64,000 nt of DNA from JACCZR01 sp963844805 (GTDB taxonomy: Bacteria; Actinomycetota; Thermoleophilia; Solirubrobacterales; Thermoleophilaceae). This document shows positions 22,191 through 32,419 of this stretch, piece by piece. Location: assembly GCA_963844805.1 (NCBI GenBank), contig CAWJPU010000002.1, forward strand, positions 124,001 to 188,000, read 5' to 3'. Numbering within the stretch: position 1 is the stretch's first letter; each line of letters starts with the position of its first letter. Made by a program: the position numbers and the translations under genes. Under the pieces are notes generated by a model. The model was not told the origin of the DNA, made no database searches, and saw only the letters and a list, made by a program, of their open reading frames with translations.

Positions 22191-22215
22191 CCAGTCCCCA
22201 GTCGCCAGTCCCCAG
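22191..22215 (-). repeat. short direct repeat in the leuC-leuD spacer
   Basis: An 11-base unit (ctggggactgg on the minus strand) occurs twice, three bases apart, just before the leuD ribosome-binding site. A third partial copy (cctgggg) follows near 22220. Function not evident; it may affect leuD translation or be a simple duplication. Confidence 0.5.
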
Positions 22216-22257
22216 GGATGAGCCCCAGGCCTGGGCACCGGGCTCCTGGAGGGGACT

Positions 22258-23616
22258 TCACTCCCACTCCCTGATGTCGACGAAGTGGCCCTCGATGGCG
22301 GCGGCCGCGGCCATCTTGGGCGAGACGAGGTGCGAGCGGGCGCCGCGGCCCTGCCGGCCCTCGAAGTTGCGGTTGGAGGTCGAGGCCACGCGCTCACCCG
22401 GGGCCGCGATGTCGGGGTTCATGCCCAGGCACATCGAGCAGCCGGCCGAGCGCCAGTCGAACCCAGCCGCGCGGAAGACGTCGTCGAGGCCCTCGGACTC
22501 GGCCTGCGCCTTCACCTGCTGGGAGCCGGGCACCACCATCGCGTGCACGCTGCCCGCCACCCGGCGGCCCTTGACCACCTCGGCGGCCTCGCGCAGGTCC
22601 CCGATGCGGGAGTTGGTGCAGGACCCGATGAAGACGCGGTCGAGCTCGATCTCCTGCATCGGCGTGCCGGCCTCGAGCGCCATGTACTCCAGCGCCCGCT
22701 CATCGCCCTCTGTCCGCGGCTCGGGGACGACTTCGGTCACCTGCGTGACCATCCCCGGCGTCGTGCCCCACGTGACCTGAGGCGAGACGGCCGAGGCGTC
22801 GATCTCGTGCTGGAGGTCGAACTCGGCGCCGTCGTCGGTGCGCAGGCCCAGCCACTCGTCGGCGGGGAGCGGATCCGGGGCGGCGGGCCTGCCCCCGACC
22901 CACTCGAGCGTGGTCTCGTCGGGCGCGACCATGCCCGCCCGGCCGCCGGCCTCGATGGTCATGTTGCACATGGTCATCCGGCCCTCCATCGACAGCGCCT
23001 CGATCGGCGGGCCGGCGTACTCGATCGCGTAGCCGACGCCGCCGGCGACCCCGATGTGGCCGATGGTGGCCAGCATCAGGTCCTTGGCGGTGACGCCGTA
23101 GCCCAGCTCGCCGGAGTACAGGACGCGCATCGACTTCGGCTTGCGCTGCTGCATCGTCTGGGTGGCCAGCACGTGCTCGACCTCGCTGGTGCCGATGCCG
23201 AAGGCCAGCGCGCCGAAGGCGCCGTGGGTGGAGGTGTGCGAGTCGCCGCAGACGATGGTCATGCCGGGCTGGGTGACCCCCAGCTCCGGCCCGATCACGT
23301 GGACGATGCCCTGGTGCGCGGAGCCCAGCGAGTAGATGGGGACGCCGAACTCCCTGCAGTTGGTCTCGAGCGTCTCGACCTGCACCCGCGACAGCTCGTC
23401 GCGGATCTGGGCCGCCACCACCGAGCCGTCGGTGGGCACATTGTGGTCGGCGGTGGCCAGCGTGCGATCCGGCCGGCGCACCTGGCGCCCGGCGATGCGC
23501 AGCGCCTCGAAGGCCTGGGGCGAGGTGACCTCGTGGACGAGGTGGAGATCGATGTAGAGGATTCCCTCGCTGACCTCGTGGCGGTCCCAGATCTTGCTGA
23601 ACAAGGTGTCGGGCAT
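22258..23616 (-). CDS. leuC: 3-isopropylmalate dehydratase large subunit
   Basis: 452 residues, intact. Aconitase-family [4Fe-4S] enzyme working with LeuD. Cluster ligands are visible: the first Cys in VFIGSCTNSR and the pair in GCSMCLGMNPD; also CGDSHTSTHGAFGALAFGIG and ATADHNVPT near the N-terminus. The start is ATG 23614-23616. Its 166-base upstream region contains two inverted repeats that could attenuate expression. The XRE-cupin regulator gene lies immediately upstream on the same strand. Confidence 0.96.
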   Translation of the reverse strand: MPDTLFSKIWDRHEVSEGILYIDLHLVHEVTSPQAFEALRIAGRQVRRPDRTLATADHNVPTDGSVVAAQIRDELSRVQVETLETNCREFGVPIYSLGSAHQGIVHVIGPELGVTQPGMTIVCGDSHTSTHGAFGALAFGIGTSEVEHVLATQTMQQRKPKSMRVLYSGELGYGVTAKDLMLATIGHIGVAGGVGYAIEYAGPPIEALSMEGRMTMCNMTIEAGGRAGMVAPDETTLEWVGGRPAAPDPLPADEWLGLRTDDGAEFDLQHEIDASAVSPQVTWGTTPGMVTQVTEVVPEPRTEGDERALEYMALEAGTPMQEIELDRVFIGSCTNSRIGDLREAAEVVKGRRVAGSVHAMVVPGSQQVKAQAESEGLDDVFRAAGFDWRSAGCSMCLGMNPDIAAPGERVASTSNRNFEGRQGRGARSHLVSPKMAAAAAIEGHFVDIREWE

Positions 23617-23782
23617 CAGCGGTTCCTCCTCGAAGTCCTGACTCGCTTTGGCGAGCGACTGGGCGTGGCTGGCGAGTCCGAGGGCACAGCCAATGCCGAG
23701 GTATTGGCGAGCATCGCGGGCGACGCCAGGCGCGTCCAGGCGCCGCCAAACGGGTCAGGAATGAGAGGAGGGGCCGCCAAAA
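23617..23782 (-). promoter_or_regulatory. leuC leader with two hairpins and a possible leader peptide
   Basis: On the minus strand, GCCAAT/ATTGGC (23689-23708) and GACTCGC/GCGAGTC (arms 23672-23678 and 23640-23646) can form separate hairpins before the leuC ribosome-binding site. A 32-codon frame from ATG near 23714 (MLANTSALAVPSDSPATPSR...) ends in a TGA that overlaps the leuC ATG. It has only a few Leu/Val codons, so a classical leucine attenuator is not compelling. Confidence 0.35.
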
Positions 23783-24379
23783 TCAGCTCCTTCTCAGTCC
23801 GGCGGAGACCACGGCCAGCATCCGGGCCTCGTCCTCGGTGGGGTTCTCGAAGTGGTGCGGGAGATCGGCGTCGAAGGTGACGGCGTCCCCCTCGTGCAGG
23901 TCGTGGGCTATGCCGTCGCAGACCAGCCGCAGCGTTCCCGCCGTCACCACCGCCGTCTCGCGGGCGCCGGGCTCGTGCATCGGCGGGTCGTCGGGGCCGC
24001 CGGTCGCGGCGCCGGGCTGAAGCAGGTGCTCCGACAGCTCGGCGCGCTGGCCCGGCAGCGGCGGGCTCAGCACCTCGTAGCGGTGGCCGGCACGACGGGA
24101 GCCGCCCTCGCGCCGCCGCTCGCGGCGCACCACCGAGACGCCCTCGGCCTCGTCCAGGCGCAGCAGCTGCGATAGCGACAGCTCCAGGCCGGAAGCCATG
24201 CGCGTCGCCACCGACAGCGTCGGGCTGGTCTCGCCCCGCTCGACCTGGGACAGCATCGGCGCCGAGACGCCGCTGCGCGCGGCCAGCTCGCGCAGCGAGA
24301 GGCCCATCCCCTCGCGCAGGGCGCGCACCCGCGGCCCGACGGCGGGCTCGGCTGCGGTGGGTGACACGGCGACTGCCAC
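23783..24379 (-). CDS. XRE-family transcriptional regulator with C-terminal cupin
   Basis: 198 residues from GTG 24377-24379. Residues 15-70 form a helix-turn-helix of the Cro/XRE type: VRALREGMGLSLRELAARSG, VSAPMLSQVERGETSPTLSV. The C-terminal half is a small cupin barrel (HEPGARETAVVTAGTLRLVC, HDLHEGDAVTFDADLPHHFEN) that in this family binds a small-molecule effector. It likely represses or activates its own gene and the divergent GYD-domain gene through the 18-bp inverted repeat between them. It may also be transcribed with leuC. Effector unknown. Confidence 0.9.
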   Translation of the reverse strand: MAVAVSPTAAEPAVGPRVRALREGMGLSLRELAARSGVSAPMLSQVERGETSPTLSVATRMASGLELSLSQLLRLDEAEGVSVVRRERRREGGSRRAGHRYEVLSPPLPGQRAELSEHLLQPGAATGGPDDPPMHEPGARETAVVTAGTLRLVCDGIAHDLHEGDAVTFDADLPHHFENPTEDEARMLAVVSAGLRRS

Positions 24380-24385
24380 TGACAG

Positions 24386-24403
24386 CGTACGTTATCACGT
24401 ACG
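24386..24403. promoter_or_regulatory. operator-like inverted repeat between the XRE gene and the GYD gene
   Basis: CGTACGTTATCACGTACG: a perfect 7-bp inverted repeat with a 4-base spacer, seven bases from the regulator start codon and 71 bases before the GYD-domain gene. Position and symmetry suit an autoregulatory binding site of the XRE regulator, controlling both divergent genes. Confidence 0.65.
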
Positions 24404-24474
24404 TTTGTTCGCAGCGTTTGTCCGGCGCCCCCCGGCTGTGGGAGTGTCGGATGGACAACCGCAGAGGAGGCCCC

Positions 24475-24795
24475 ATGCCCAAGTTCCTGTTCGAGGCGTC
24501 CTACCCCATCGAGGGGGTGAGAGGCATCCAGGCCGGAGGGGGCTCGGCTCGGAGCGAGGCCATCGGCCGCGTGGCGGAGAGCGTCGGCGGACAGATGGAG
24601 GCCTTCTACTTCGCGTTCGGCGACAGCGACGCGCTGGTGATCCTGGACCTGCCCGACAACGAGACCGCCGCCGCGATTGCGCTCGCGGTCAACGCGTCCG
24701 GGGGGGCCAACGTCAAGACGACCGTCCTGCTCACCCCGGAGGAAATCGACAACGCCGCGGCAGAGTCGGTGGCCTACACCCCGCCCGGCGGCTAG
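24475..24795 (+). CDS. GYD-domain protein
   Basis: 106 residues from ATG 24475 behind the strong ribosome-binding site AGAGGAGG. The sequence KFLFEASYPIEGVRGIQAGG, then AFYFAFGDSDALVILDLPDN and the closing ANVKTTVLLTPEEID is typical of the GYD (ferredoxin-like alpha+beta barrel) family of small proteins of unknown function. It is divergent from the XRE-cupin regulator, sharing the operator, so the two probably form a regulator-target pair. Confidence 0.85.
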   Translation: MPKFLFEASYPIEGVRGIQAGGGSARSEAIGRVAESVGGQMEAFYFAFGDSDALVILDLPDNETAAAIALAVNASGGANVKTTVLLTPEEIDNAAAESVAYTPPGG

Positions 24796-24811
24796 AGCCC
24801 GGGCCGGGCGC

Positions 24812-25598
24812 TCAGACCTCGTCGAGGATGCGCTTGCGGTACTCCTGCAGCTCCTCGTCGGTGATCAGGTTCGCCGCCCGCAGCTGCATCAGCTTCGTCA
24901 GGCGGTCGAGCGGCTCGCCCTTCTTCTCGGAGGACACCGAGGTGGCGGGGTTCGCCGCCGCCTCGCCGTGGGCGGCGTCGATGCCGTGCTTGCGCAGCGC
25001 CTCGACCACGGCGGCCCGGGCCTCGGGGTTCGAGCGCAGGTCTACCTCCCCGCTCGGCTCGATGCCGTGGTCGCGCATCGCCTGCATCGCCGCCTCGCGC
25101 GCGGCCGGATTGGCGTTGAGGTCGATCGGCGGCCCGCCGGCGGGCGAGAGGGTCGCGGGCGCAGCGCCGCTGCCGCCCCAGTCGATCGCGATCTTGTCGC
25201 GGTCGCCGGGGTCGATCGCCACCGCCAGCGGCCGCCCGCTGGAGAGGGTCCCGAGCGCGATGAGCGGAACGGTCACGCGCTTCTCCAGCTCGTAGGCCGG
25301 TACTCCGGGCGCCTCGATGCGCAGCCTGAGCTTGACCTGCGGCTGGTTGTTCACGTACATGCCGGTCTGCTCGGACCTCGAGCACCTGCGCGGTGCCGTG
25401 GATCCCGTCGCGCCTGAGCTCCCGGTTGGCCTGCTGGCGCCGCCCCAGGAAGGCGAAGAGCGCGATGAGGAACACCGCGACGACCACCCAGATCTGGCCG
25501 ATGCCGATCCCCGGCATCGCGATCCAGAAGATGATCCCGCCGATCAGAAAGAACAGCGCCAGCGGGAAGCCCGCCGGGTTGCGCAAGAACCCGATCAG
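24812..25598 (-). CDS. SHOCT-domain membrane protein (one frameshift)
   Basis: About 260 residues. The N-terminal frame has two transmembrane helices (LALFFLIGGIIFWIAMPGIG and WVVVAVFLIALFAFLG), then RRDGIHGTAQVLEV; an extra C near 25375 breaks the frame, and the second frame continues MYVNNQPQVKLRLRIEAPG, a DUF3592-like beta domain, two short repeats (NPAAREAAMQAMRDHGI and NPEARAAVVEALRKHGI) and a C-terminal SHOCT helix pair (RLTKLMQLRAANLITDEELQ). The start is TTG 25584-25586 or, more likely by overlap with the SDR stop, CTG 25596-25598. Function unknown; SHOCT motifs often mediate oligomerisation. Confidence 0.7.
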
Positions 25599-26341
25599 CG
25601 TTGCTGGCCCGTCGGCCGCACGAGCACCTCGTTCACGCTGACGTGCTTCGGCTGCGCCAGCACGTAGGTGACGGCGCGGGCGATGTCCTCGGCCGCCAGG
25701 ACGTCGCCGGTCCTCTCCCGCATGGTCTCGATGGCCCGGGTCACGTTCGGGTCCTTGTTGTGGCCCTGCAGCTCGGTGTCCACGAAGCCGGGCTCCACGC
25801 AGGAGACGCGGATGCCGCTGTGCAGAGCCTCCTGGCGCAGCGCCTCGGAGAAGGCGGTGACGCCGAACTTGGTCAGGTTGTAGACCGCCGAGCCCGCATT
25901 GGCGCTACGGCCGGCCACCGAGGAGACGTTGACGATGTCCCCTCCCCCGCCCTCGCGCAGCACCGGCAGCGCGGCGTGGGTGCAGTAGAGGAGGCCGAGC
26001 AGGTTGACGTCGACCATCCGCTTCCAGTGCTCGGTGTCGGCGTTCTCGACGGGGCCGAGCAACATCACGCCCGCGTTGTTGACCAGGCCGTCGAGCCCGC
26101 CAAGGCGGTCGTGGGCGGCGTGGACGAAGTCGTTGGCCTGCTGCTCGTCGCCGACGTCGACCTGCAGGGCGACGCCCGCGTCACCGAGCTCCTCCGCGAG
26201 CGCCTCGATGCGATCGCTGCGCCGGGCGCCCAGCGCGACCTTCGCGCCGTCGGCGGCCGCCATGCGGGCGATCGCCTCGCCGATGCCCGACGAGGCGCCG
26301 GTGATGGCGATTGCGCGGCCGGCTAGCGCACCCTCGGGCAC
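25595..26341 (-). CDS. short-chain dehydrogenase/reductase
   Basis: 248 residues, intact, GTG start. Classical SDR: AIAITGASSGIGEAIARMAA (NAD(P) Rossmann motif), NNAGVMLLGP, Ser in VNVSSVAGR and the catalytic YNLTK (Tyr-x-x-x-Lys). The basic residues in GARRSDRIEAL after the second strand favour NADP(H). It is similar in style to the YdfG group acting on hydroxy acids. Substrate unknown. Co-directional with the lytic enzyme upstream and SHOCT gene downstream. Confidence 0.9.
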   Translation of the reverse strand: MPEGALAGRAIAITGASSGIGEAIARMAAADGAKVALGARRSDRIEALAEELGDAGVALQVDVGDEQQANDFVHAAHDRLGGLDGLVNNAGVMLLGPVENADTEHWKRMVDVNLLGLLYCTHAALPVLREGGGGDIVNVSSVAGRSANAGSAVYNLTKFGVTAFSEALRQEALHSGIRVSCVEPGFVDTELQGHNKDPNVTRAIETMRERTGDVLAAEDIARAVTYVLAQPKHVSVNEVLVRPTGQQR

Positions 26342-26354
26342 GCCAGCGAGCGTA

Positions 26355-27005
26355 CTACCCGCCGTAACGCGCCTTCAAAGCCATCACGTTGGCGACGTAC
26401 TGCTGGGTGTCGGCGAACAGGCCGTGCTGGCGCACGGACGCCGCGCCCTGGTAGTAGGCGGCCGCCGCGGAGTGCTGGTCGCCGCCGAACTCGCGCAGCA
26501 GCTGGCGCAGGTACAGGACCCCGGCGGTGGTGTTCTGGTGCGGCGACGAGGGGTCCTGGGGGCCGGCGCCGAGCACGTCGTCGACGTAGGCGAAGGTGTC
26601 GGGCATCACCTGCATCACGCCGCGCGCGCCCGTCGGGGAGACCATGGTGTTGTTGAACCCGCTCTCCTGATGGGCGATCGCCGTCGCGAGAGCCGGCGGC
26701 ACGCCGAACTGCGAGGCGATGGCGCTGACGCCGGAGGCACCCGAGGACGCGGTGGCCGCCGGGGCGGCCGGCGCGCCCGTCCCCGCGCTTGGCACCTGCA
26801 GCGTGTTCCCGATCACCACGTGCGCCTCGGAGGAGATGCCGTTGGCGGCGGCCAGGGTCTGGGTGCTCACGCCGTTGGCCGAGGCGATCGACCACAGCGT
26901 CTCCCCGGGTTCGACGGTGTGCGGCACCGAGGCGTGGGCCGTGGCGGGGACGAGAGCGAGCAGGGCGACCGCCAGCAGGCAGGCGCGTAGGGCGTTCGGG
27001 CGCAT
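26355..27005 (-). CDS. secreted LysM and lytic transglycosylase (SLT) protein
   Basis: 216 residues from ATG 27003-27005. Signal peptide NALRACLLAVALLALVP, cleavage after AHA. A LysM peptidoglycan-binding repeat follows (HTVEPGETLWSIASANGVS...NTLQVP, residues 29-73), an Ala/Ser linker, then a transglycosylase domain with catalytic Glu in AIAHQESGFNNTMVSPTGA, RGVMQVMPDTF and AAAYYQGAASV. It cleaves glycan strands of the cell wall, likely in wall growth or resuscitation. I looked for a c-di-AMP riboswitch upstream and did not find one. Confidence 0.93.
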   Translation of the reverse strand: MRPNALRACLLAVALLALVPATAHASVPHTVEPGETLWSIASANGVSTQTLAAANGISSEAHVVIGNTLQVPSAGTGAPAAPAATASSGASGVSAIASQFGVPPALATAIAHQESGFNNTMVSPTGARGVMQVMPDTFAYVDDVLGAGPQDPSSPHQNTTAGVLYLRQLLREFGGDQHSAAAAYYQGAASVRQHGLFADTQQYVANVMALKARYGG

Positions 27006-27087
27006 AGGACCCGGGGCTTCGCCTCCGCGCGGCTCGCCCCCTTCCCGTCGCGCGGCGCTATGTAGACCTGCAAGTTCGCGTGCGCGG

Positions 27088-28088
27088 CTAAAGCGCCCCG
27101 CGCAGGAGGCCGAGGAGCTCCTCTTCGCCCGGCGGGTCGGGCGTCACGGCCAGGCCCGGGTGCTCGAGCACGCGGGCGGCAATCGCCTCCAGGCGGCTCT
27201 CCTCCACCCCGAGGGTCGACAGCCGCGTGTGGCCCGAGCGGGCCGCCAGCTTGGCCACGCGGCCGGCCGCGGCCTCGGGATCCCCCTCGGGGTCGCCGAG
27301 GGCGCCGGCCAGCAGCCCCATCTTGTCCGGCGCGCGCAGGCTCATCAGCCGCACGCTGTGCGGCAGCATCACCGCGTTGGTCTGGGCGTGCGGCGTGTCG
27401 TCCATGCGCACGATCGTCTGGCAGACCGCATGGTGCACCGCCAGCCCGGCGGTCCCCACCGCGTAGCCGGCCAGGAAGGCCGCCTCGGCCAGCTCGGCCG
27501 CGGGGGTGCTGCCCCGTGGCAGGGCGTCGGCGAACAGACGGGCCGCGCGCAACGACGCCTCTTCCGTGACGGGGTTGGCAAAGGGCGCGTACAGCGCCTC
27601 GGTCGCGTGCGCGAGCGCGTTCATGGCCGTGGCCGCGAGCAGCGGCGCGTCGACGGGCACCATCGCCCGCGGCTCGCAGACCGCGAGCGAAGGGCGGTGC
27701 GGCTGGGCCTGCACCCCCTCGGGAAGCCGGTGGAAGGGGGTGAAGGTGGAGCCCGCGAGCGTGGTCGGGATGGCGGCGGCCTCGGTGCCGTGCACGGCGC
27801 TCACGGCCTTGGCCACGTCCACCACCCGGCCGCCGCCCAGGCCCACCACCGGCCGCTCGCCCGCGGGCTCGAGCAGGCCGGCGGCGAGGTCGGGCACAGG
27901 CCCCGCGGCCACGTCGAGCACCTCCGCCGCGCCCTCGACCACCGCCGGGGCGATCCCGCGCGAGCGCTCAGTGGACACCAGCACGTAGCCGTCGAAGCCG
28001 CGCTGGGCCAGCAGCGAGGGCGCCTCTTCGAGCGCGCCCTCCCCCAGCCGGATGAGGCGCTCGCCGTCCCTGAAGGTGAAGCCCGCGC

Positions 28089-28092
<4 letters not shown>
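27088..28092 (-). CDS. iron-containing alcohol dehydrogenase family, maleylacetate reductase-like
   Basis: 334 residues. NAD(P)H-dependent reductase; family members reduce maleylacetate to 3-oxoadipate in aromatic degradation. Visible: VGLGGGRVVDVAKAVSAV (nucleotide-binding GGGS-like loop), AIPTTLAGSTFTPF, NALAHATEALYAP and the metal-site region GLAVHHAVCQTIVR plus HAQTNAVMLPHSV. The start appears to be CTG at 28090-28092, sharing CTGA with the leuA stop, because family similarity begins at SAGFTFRDGERLIR. Its place directly behind leuA is unexpected; no aromatic-degradation genes are seen nearby. Confidence 0.8.
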
Positions 28093-29660
<1,568 letters not shown>

Positions 29661-29791
29661 TGTCTTCCCCTTCGGCTCTGTACCTCGCTTCTCCTGTCAG
29701 TTGCGGCTAGGCGGCCGCCACGCGCTATTCCCCCCGGAGGGGGAGAAGGAGAAGTCGCAGGTCGAGCGAGCGAGACACGCTGCCGTTCAGG
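29661..29791 (-). promoter_or_regulatory. leuA upstream region
   Basis: The 131 bases before leuA hold a C5/G5 hairpin (29730-29743) without a U-tract, a purine-rich stretch, and agcgaggtac near the start. No recognised riboswitch or T-box. It may carry the leuA promoter and serve as spacer from the oxidoreductase gene. Confidence 0.25.
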
Positions 29792-30782
29792 CTACAGGGT
29801 CAGGACGACCTTGCCGACGTTCTGGCGCTCGGCGATGTAGCGGTGCGCGGCCGGGCCTTCCTCCAGCGGGAAGGCCTTGGCCACCACCGGCTGCAGGCTG
29901 CCGTCCTCGCGCCAGCGGCGTCAGGGCCTCGAAGTACTCGTCCAGCGTGCCCTTGGAGTCCCACAGCGTGAGCATGTTCAGGCCGATCACCGCCTTGGAC
30001 TCGGACATGAGCGGCATCGGGTGGAAGATCCGCGTGCGCGCCATCGTCTTGAGCGCCTGCGCGATGCTCCGGCGCTCCCCCGAGGCGAACGCGGAGGCGC
30101 CGAAGGCAACCAGCCGCCCGCCGGGGCGCAGCAGCGAGAAGCTCTTGCCGAAGCTCGCGCCGCCGATCGCGTCCATCACGAGGTCGAGCGGCTGCTTCTC
30201 GCCGGCGATGCGGCGCACCTCCTTCACGAAGTCCTTGTCGCGGTAGTCGATGGCATGGTCCACGCCGAACCCGCGGATCGCCTCGTGCTTGGACGCCGAG
30301 GCGGTGCCGTACACCTCGGCGCCGCGCAGCTTGGCGATCTGCGTGGCGGCGATGCCCACACCGCCCGCGGCCGCGTGGAGCAGCACCCGCTCGCCGGCCT
30401 CCACGTTGCCGTACCGCGCCAGGCCCGCCCAGGCGGTGGCGTAGTTGACCGGCATCGCCGCGCCCTGCTCGAAGCTCCAGCTGTCGGGCAGCGGCATCAC
30501 GTTGGAGCGGTCGGTGACCACGTACTCGGCGTAGCCGCCGAAGCGGCACCCGCCCAGCACCCGCTCGCCGGACTCGAGCTCTCCGGCGAACTCGTAGCCG
30601 ACCACCGACGGCGGCTTGGGCGCGTCGGGGTACAGCCCCTGCCGCGCCATGGTGTCGGCGAAGTTGATGCCGGCCGCCCGGACGCGCACCTTCACCTGGC
30701 CGGGGCCCGGCTCGGGCTCGGGGCGCTCCTCGACCTGCAGAACCTCCGGAGGGCCGGTGCGGGTGATGACCAGCGCCCTCAC
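29792..30782 (-). CDS. zinc-independent quinone oxidoreductase-like MDR protein (one frameshift)
   Basis: About 330 residues, GTG start at 30780-30782. Medium-chain reductase: RVRAAGINFADTMARQGLYP (substrate domain, N in the quinone-reductase position rather than zinc ligands), LHAAAGGVGIAATQIAKL (NADPH-binding AAGGVG motif) and VDHAIDYRDKDFVKEV. Near 29920 a base is missing; the next frame gives LQPVVAKAFPLEEG..AHRYIAERQNVGKVVL, the standard C-terminus, ending at 29792. Reduces quinones or enones with NADPH. It lies downstream of serA. Confidence 0.85.
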
Positions 30783-30829
30783 GAGGGCAGCGTAACGTCA
30801 GGGCAAGGGGCCCTGCCGACGCCGCTGGG

Positions 30830-32419
30830 CTAGAGCGAGACCGCGCGACCTTCGAGGAAGCCGTCCGAGGCCGCCAAGCGGTCGACCACGTCCTGCGGCA
30901 CCGGCGAGTCGGCGGTGACGACCATCGCCGCCTCGCCGTCCTCCTCGGGCCGGCGACCCACGGCCGCCGAGATGATGTTGACCCCGGCGGACGCCGAGCT
31001 CGGTGCCCACGCGGCCGAGCATCCCCGGCTGGTCGCGGTAGCGGAAGATCGCCAGGTGCGCCTCGAGCTGGACGTTGAAGCGCGACCCCCAGGCCTCCAG
31101 CAGGTGCGGGCGGTTGACGCGGGAGAGAACCGTGCCCACCACGCGCTGCTCGGTCTCCCCCACCACCGTGACCCGCACGAGGTCGGTGAAGTCGCGCGCC
31201 GAGGGCCGGCTGGTCTCGGTGACCACGATCCCCCGCTCCTCGGCCAGCGAGGGGGCGTTGACGTCGTTGACGTCCTCCTCGACGTGGCCGGCCAGGACGC
31301 CCTTCAGCACCTGCACGGTGAGCAGGCGGGTGTCGCGCTCGGCCACCCGGCCGAGGTACTCCACCTGCAGCGAGTTCAGGCCGTCGGACAGGCCCACCGC
31401 GATCCGGCCCAGCTGGTTGGCCAGCGGCAGGAACGGACCGAGCGCCTCCAGGTCCTCGGCCGCGACCGCGGGCACGTTCACCGCGCTGGTCACCACCCCG
31501 CCGGTCAGTGCCGCCGCCACCTGCTCGGCGGCCTGGTAGCCGGCGCGATCGGTGGCCTCGGCCGTCGAGGCGCCGAGGTGAGGCGTGACGATCACGTTCG
31601 GGTAGCCGAACAGGGGGTGCTCGGTGATCGGCTCCTCGCGGAAGACGTCCAGCGCGGCGCCGCCGACCTTGCCCGAGTCCAGCGCCTCGCGCAGGTCGTC
31701 CTCGACCAGCAGCGGGCCGCGGGCCACGTTGAGCACCCGCACGCCGTCCTTCATCTTCGCGAAGGCCTCCGCGTCGAGGTAGTTCTCGGTCTCCGGCGTC
31801 TTGGGCAGGTGGATGGTGATGAAGTCCGACTCGGCGTAGAGCTCGTCGGCCGAGCTCGCGCGGTGCACGCTCAGCTCGGAGAAGCGCTCCTCGGCCACGA
31901 AGGCGTCGAAGGCGACCACCCGCATCCCGAAGCCGCGCGCCCGCTGGGCCACCAGCTGCCCGATGCGGCCGAACCCGAGGATCCCGAGGGTCTTCTCGTA
32001 CACCTCGACGCCGCTGAACTTCGACCGGTCCCACGCGCCCGAGCTCAGCGAGGCGTGGGCCTGCGGAACGTTGCGGGCGAGCGCCAGCAGCAACGCCATC
32101 GTGTGCTCGGCGGCGGTGATGACGTTGGACTGCGGCGCGTTGGCCACCACCACCCCGCGGCGGGTGGCCGCGTCCACGTCGACGTTGTCGACGCCCACGC
32201 CGGCGCGGCCCACGGCGCGCAGGTTGTCGGCGCGCTCGAGAAGGTCCGCCGTCAGCTTGGTGGCCGAGCGGATCAGGATTCCGTCGTACTGGGCGATGGA
32301 GTCGGCCAGCTCGCCGTCGGACCAGTCGGTCTTGACGTCGACGTCGAAGCCCGCGTCCCTCAGGAGCTCTATGCCCGAGTTCGCCGATCTTCTCGGCGAC
32401 CAGAACCTCCTCTGGTCAC
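30830..32419 (-). CDS. serA: D-3-phosphoglycerate dehydrogenase (frameshifted)
   Basis: About 527 residues, the long form. Oxidises 3-phosphoglycerate for serine synthesis. The GTG at 32417-32419 overlaps the aminotransferase stop as GTGA; frames break just after it and near 32370 (VLVAEKIGELG / IELLRDAGFDV) and near 31000. Seen: GRAGVGVDNVDVDAA, GFGRIGQLVAQRARGFGM (NAD site), FITIHLPKTPET, NVARGPLLVEDDL, catalytic His in VIVTPHLGAST, an intervening ASB domain, and a C-terminal ACT domain (IFRYRDQPGMLGRVGTELG) for serine feedback. The last frame ends with SDGFLEGRAVSL. Confidence 0.9.

Noticed and set aside
27006..27090. A c-di-AMP riboswitch upstream of the LysM-transglycosylase gene
   Set aside because: The region has a GC-rich stem but lacks the gctaacccc-gtaggc and ggggaacc blocks that are plain at 63.8 kb, and is too short.
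29730..29743. Terminator downstream of the quinone oxidoreductase gene
   Set aside because: The C5/G5 hairpin has no U-tract on either strand.
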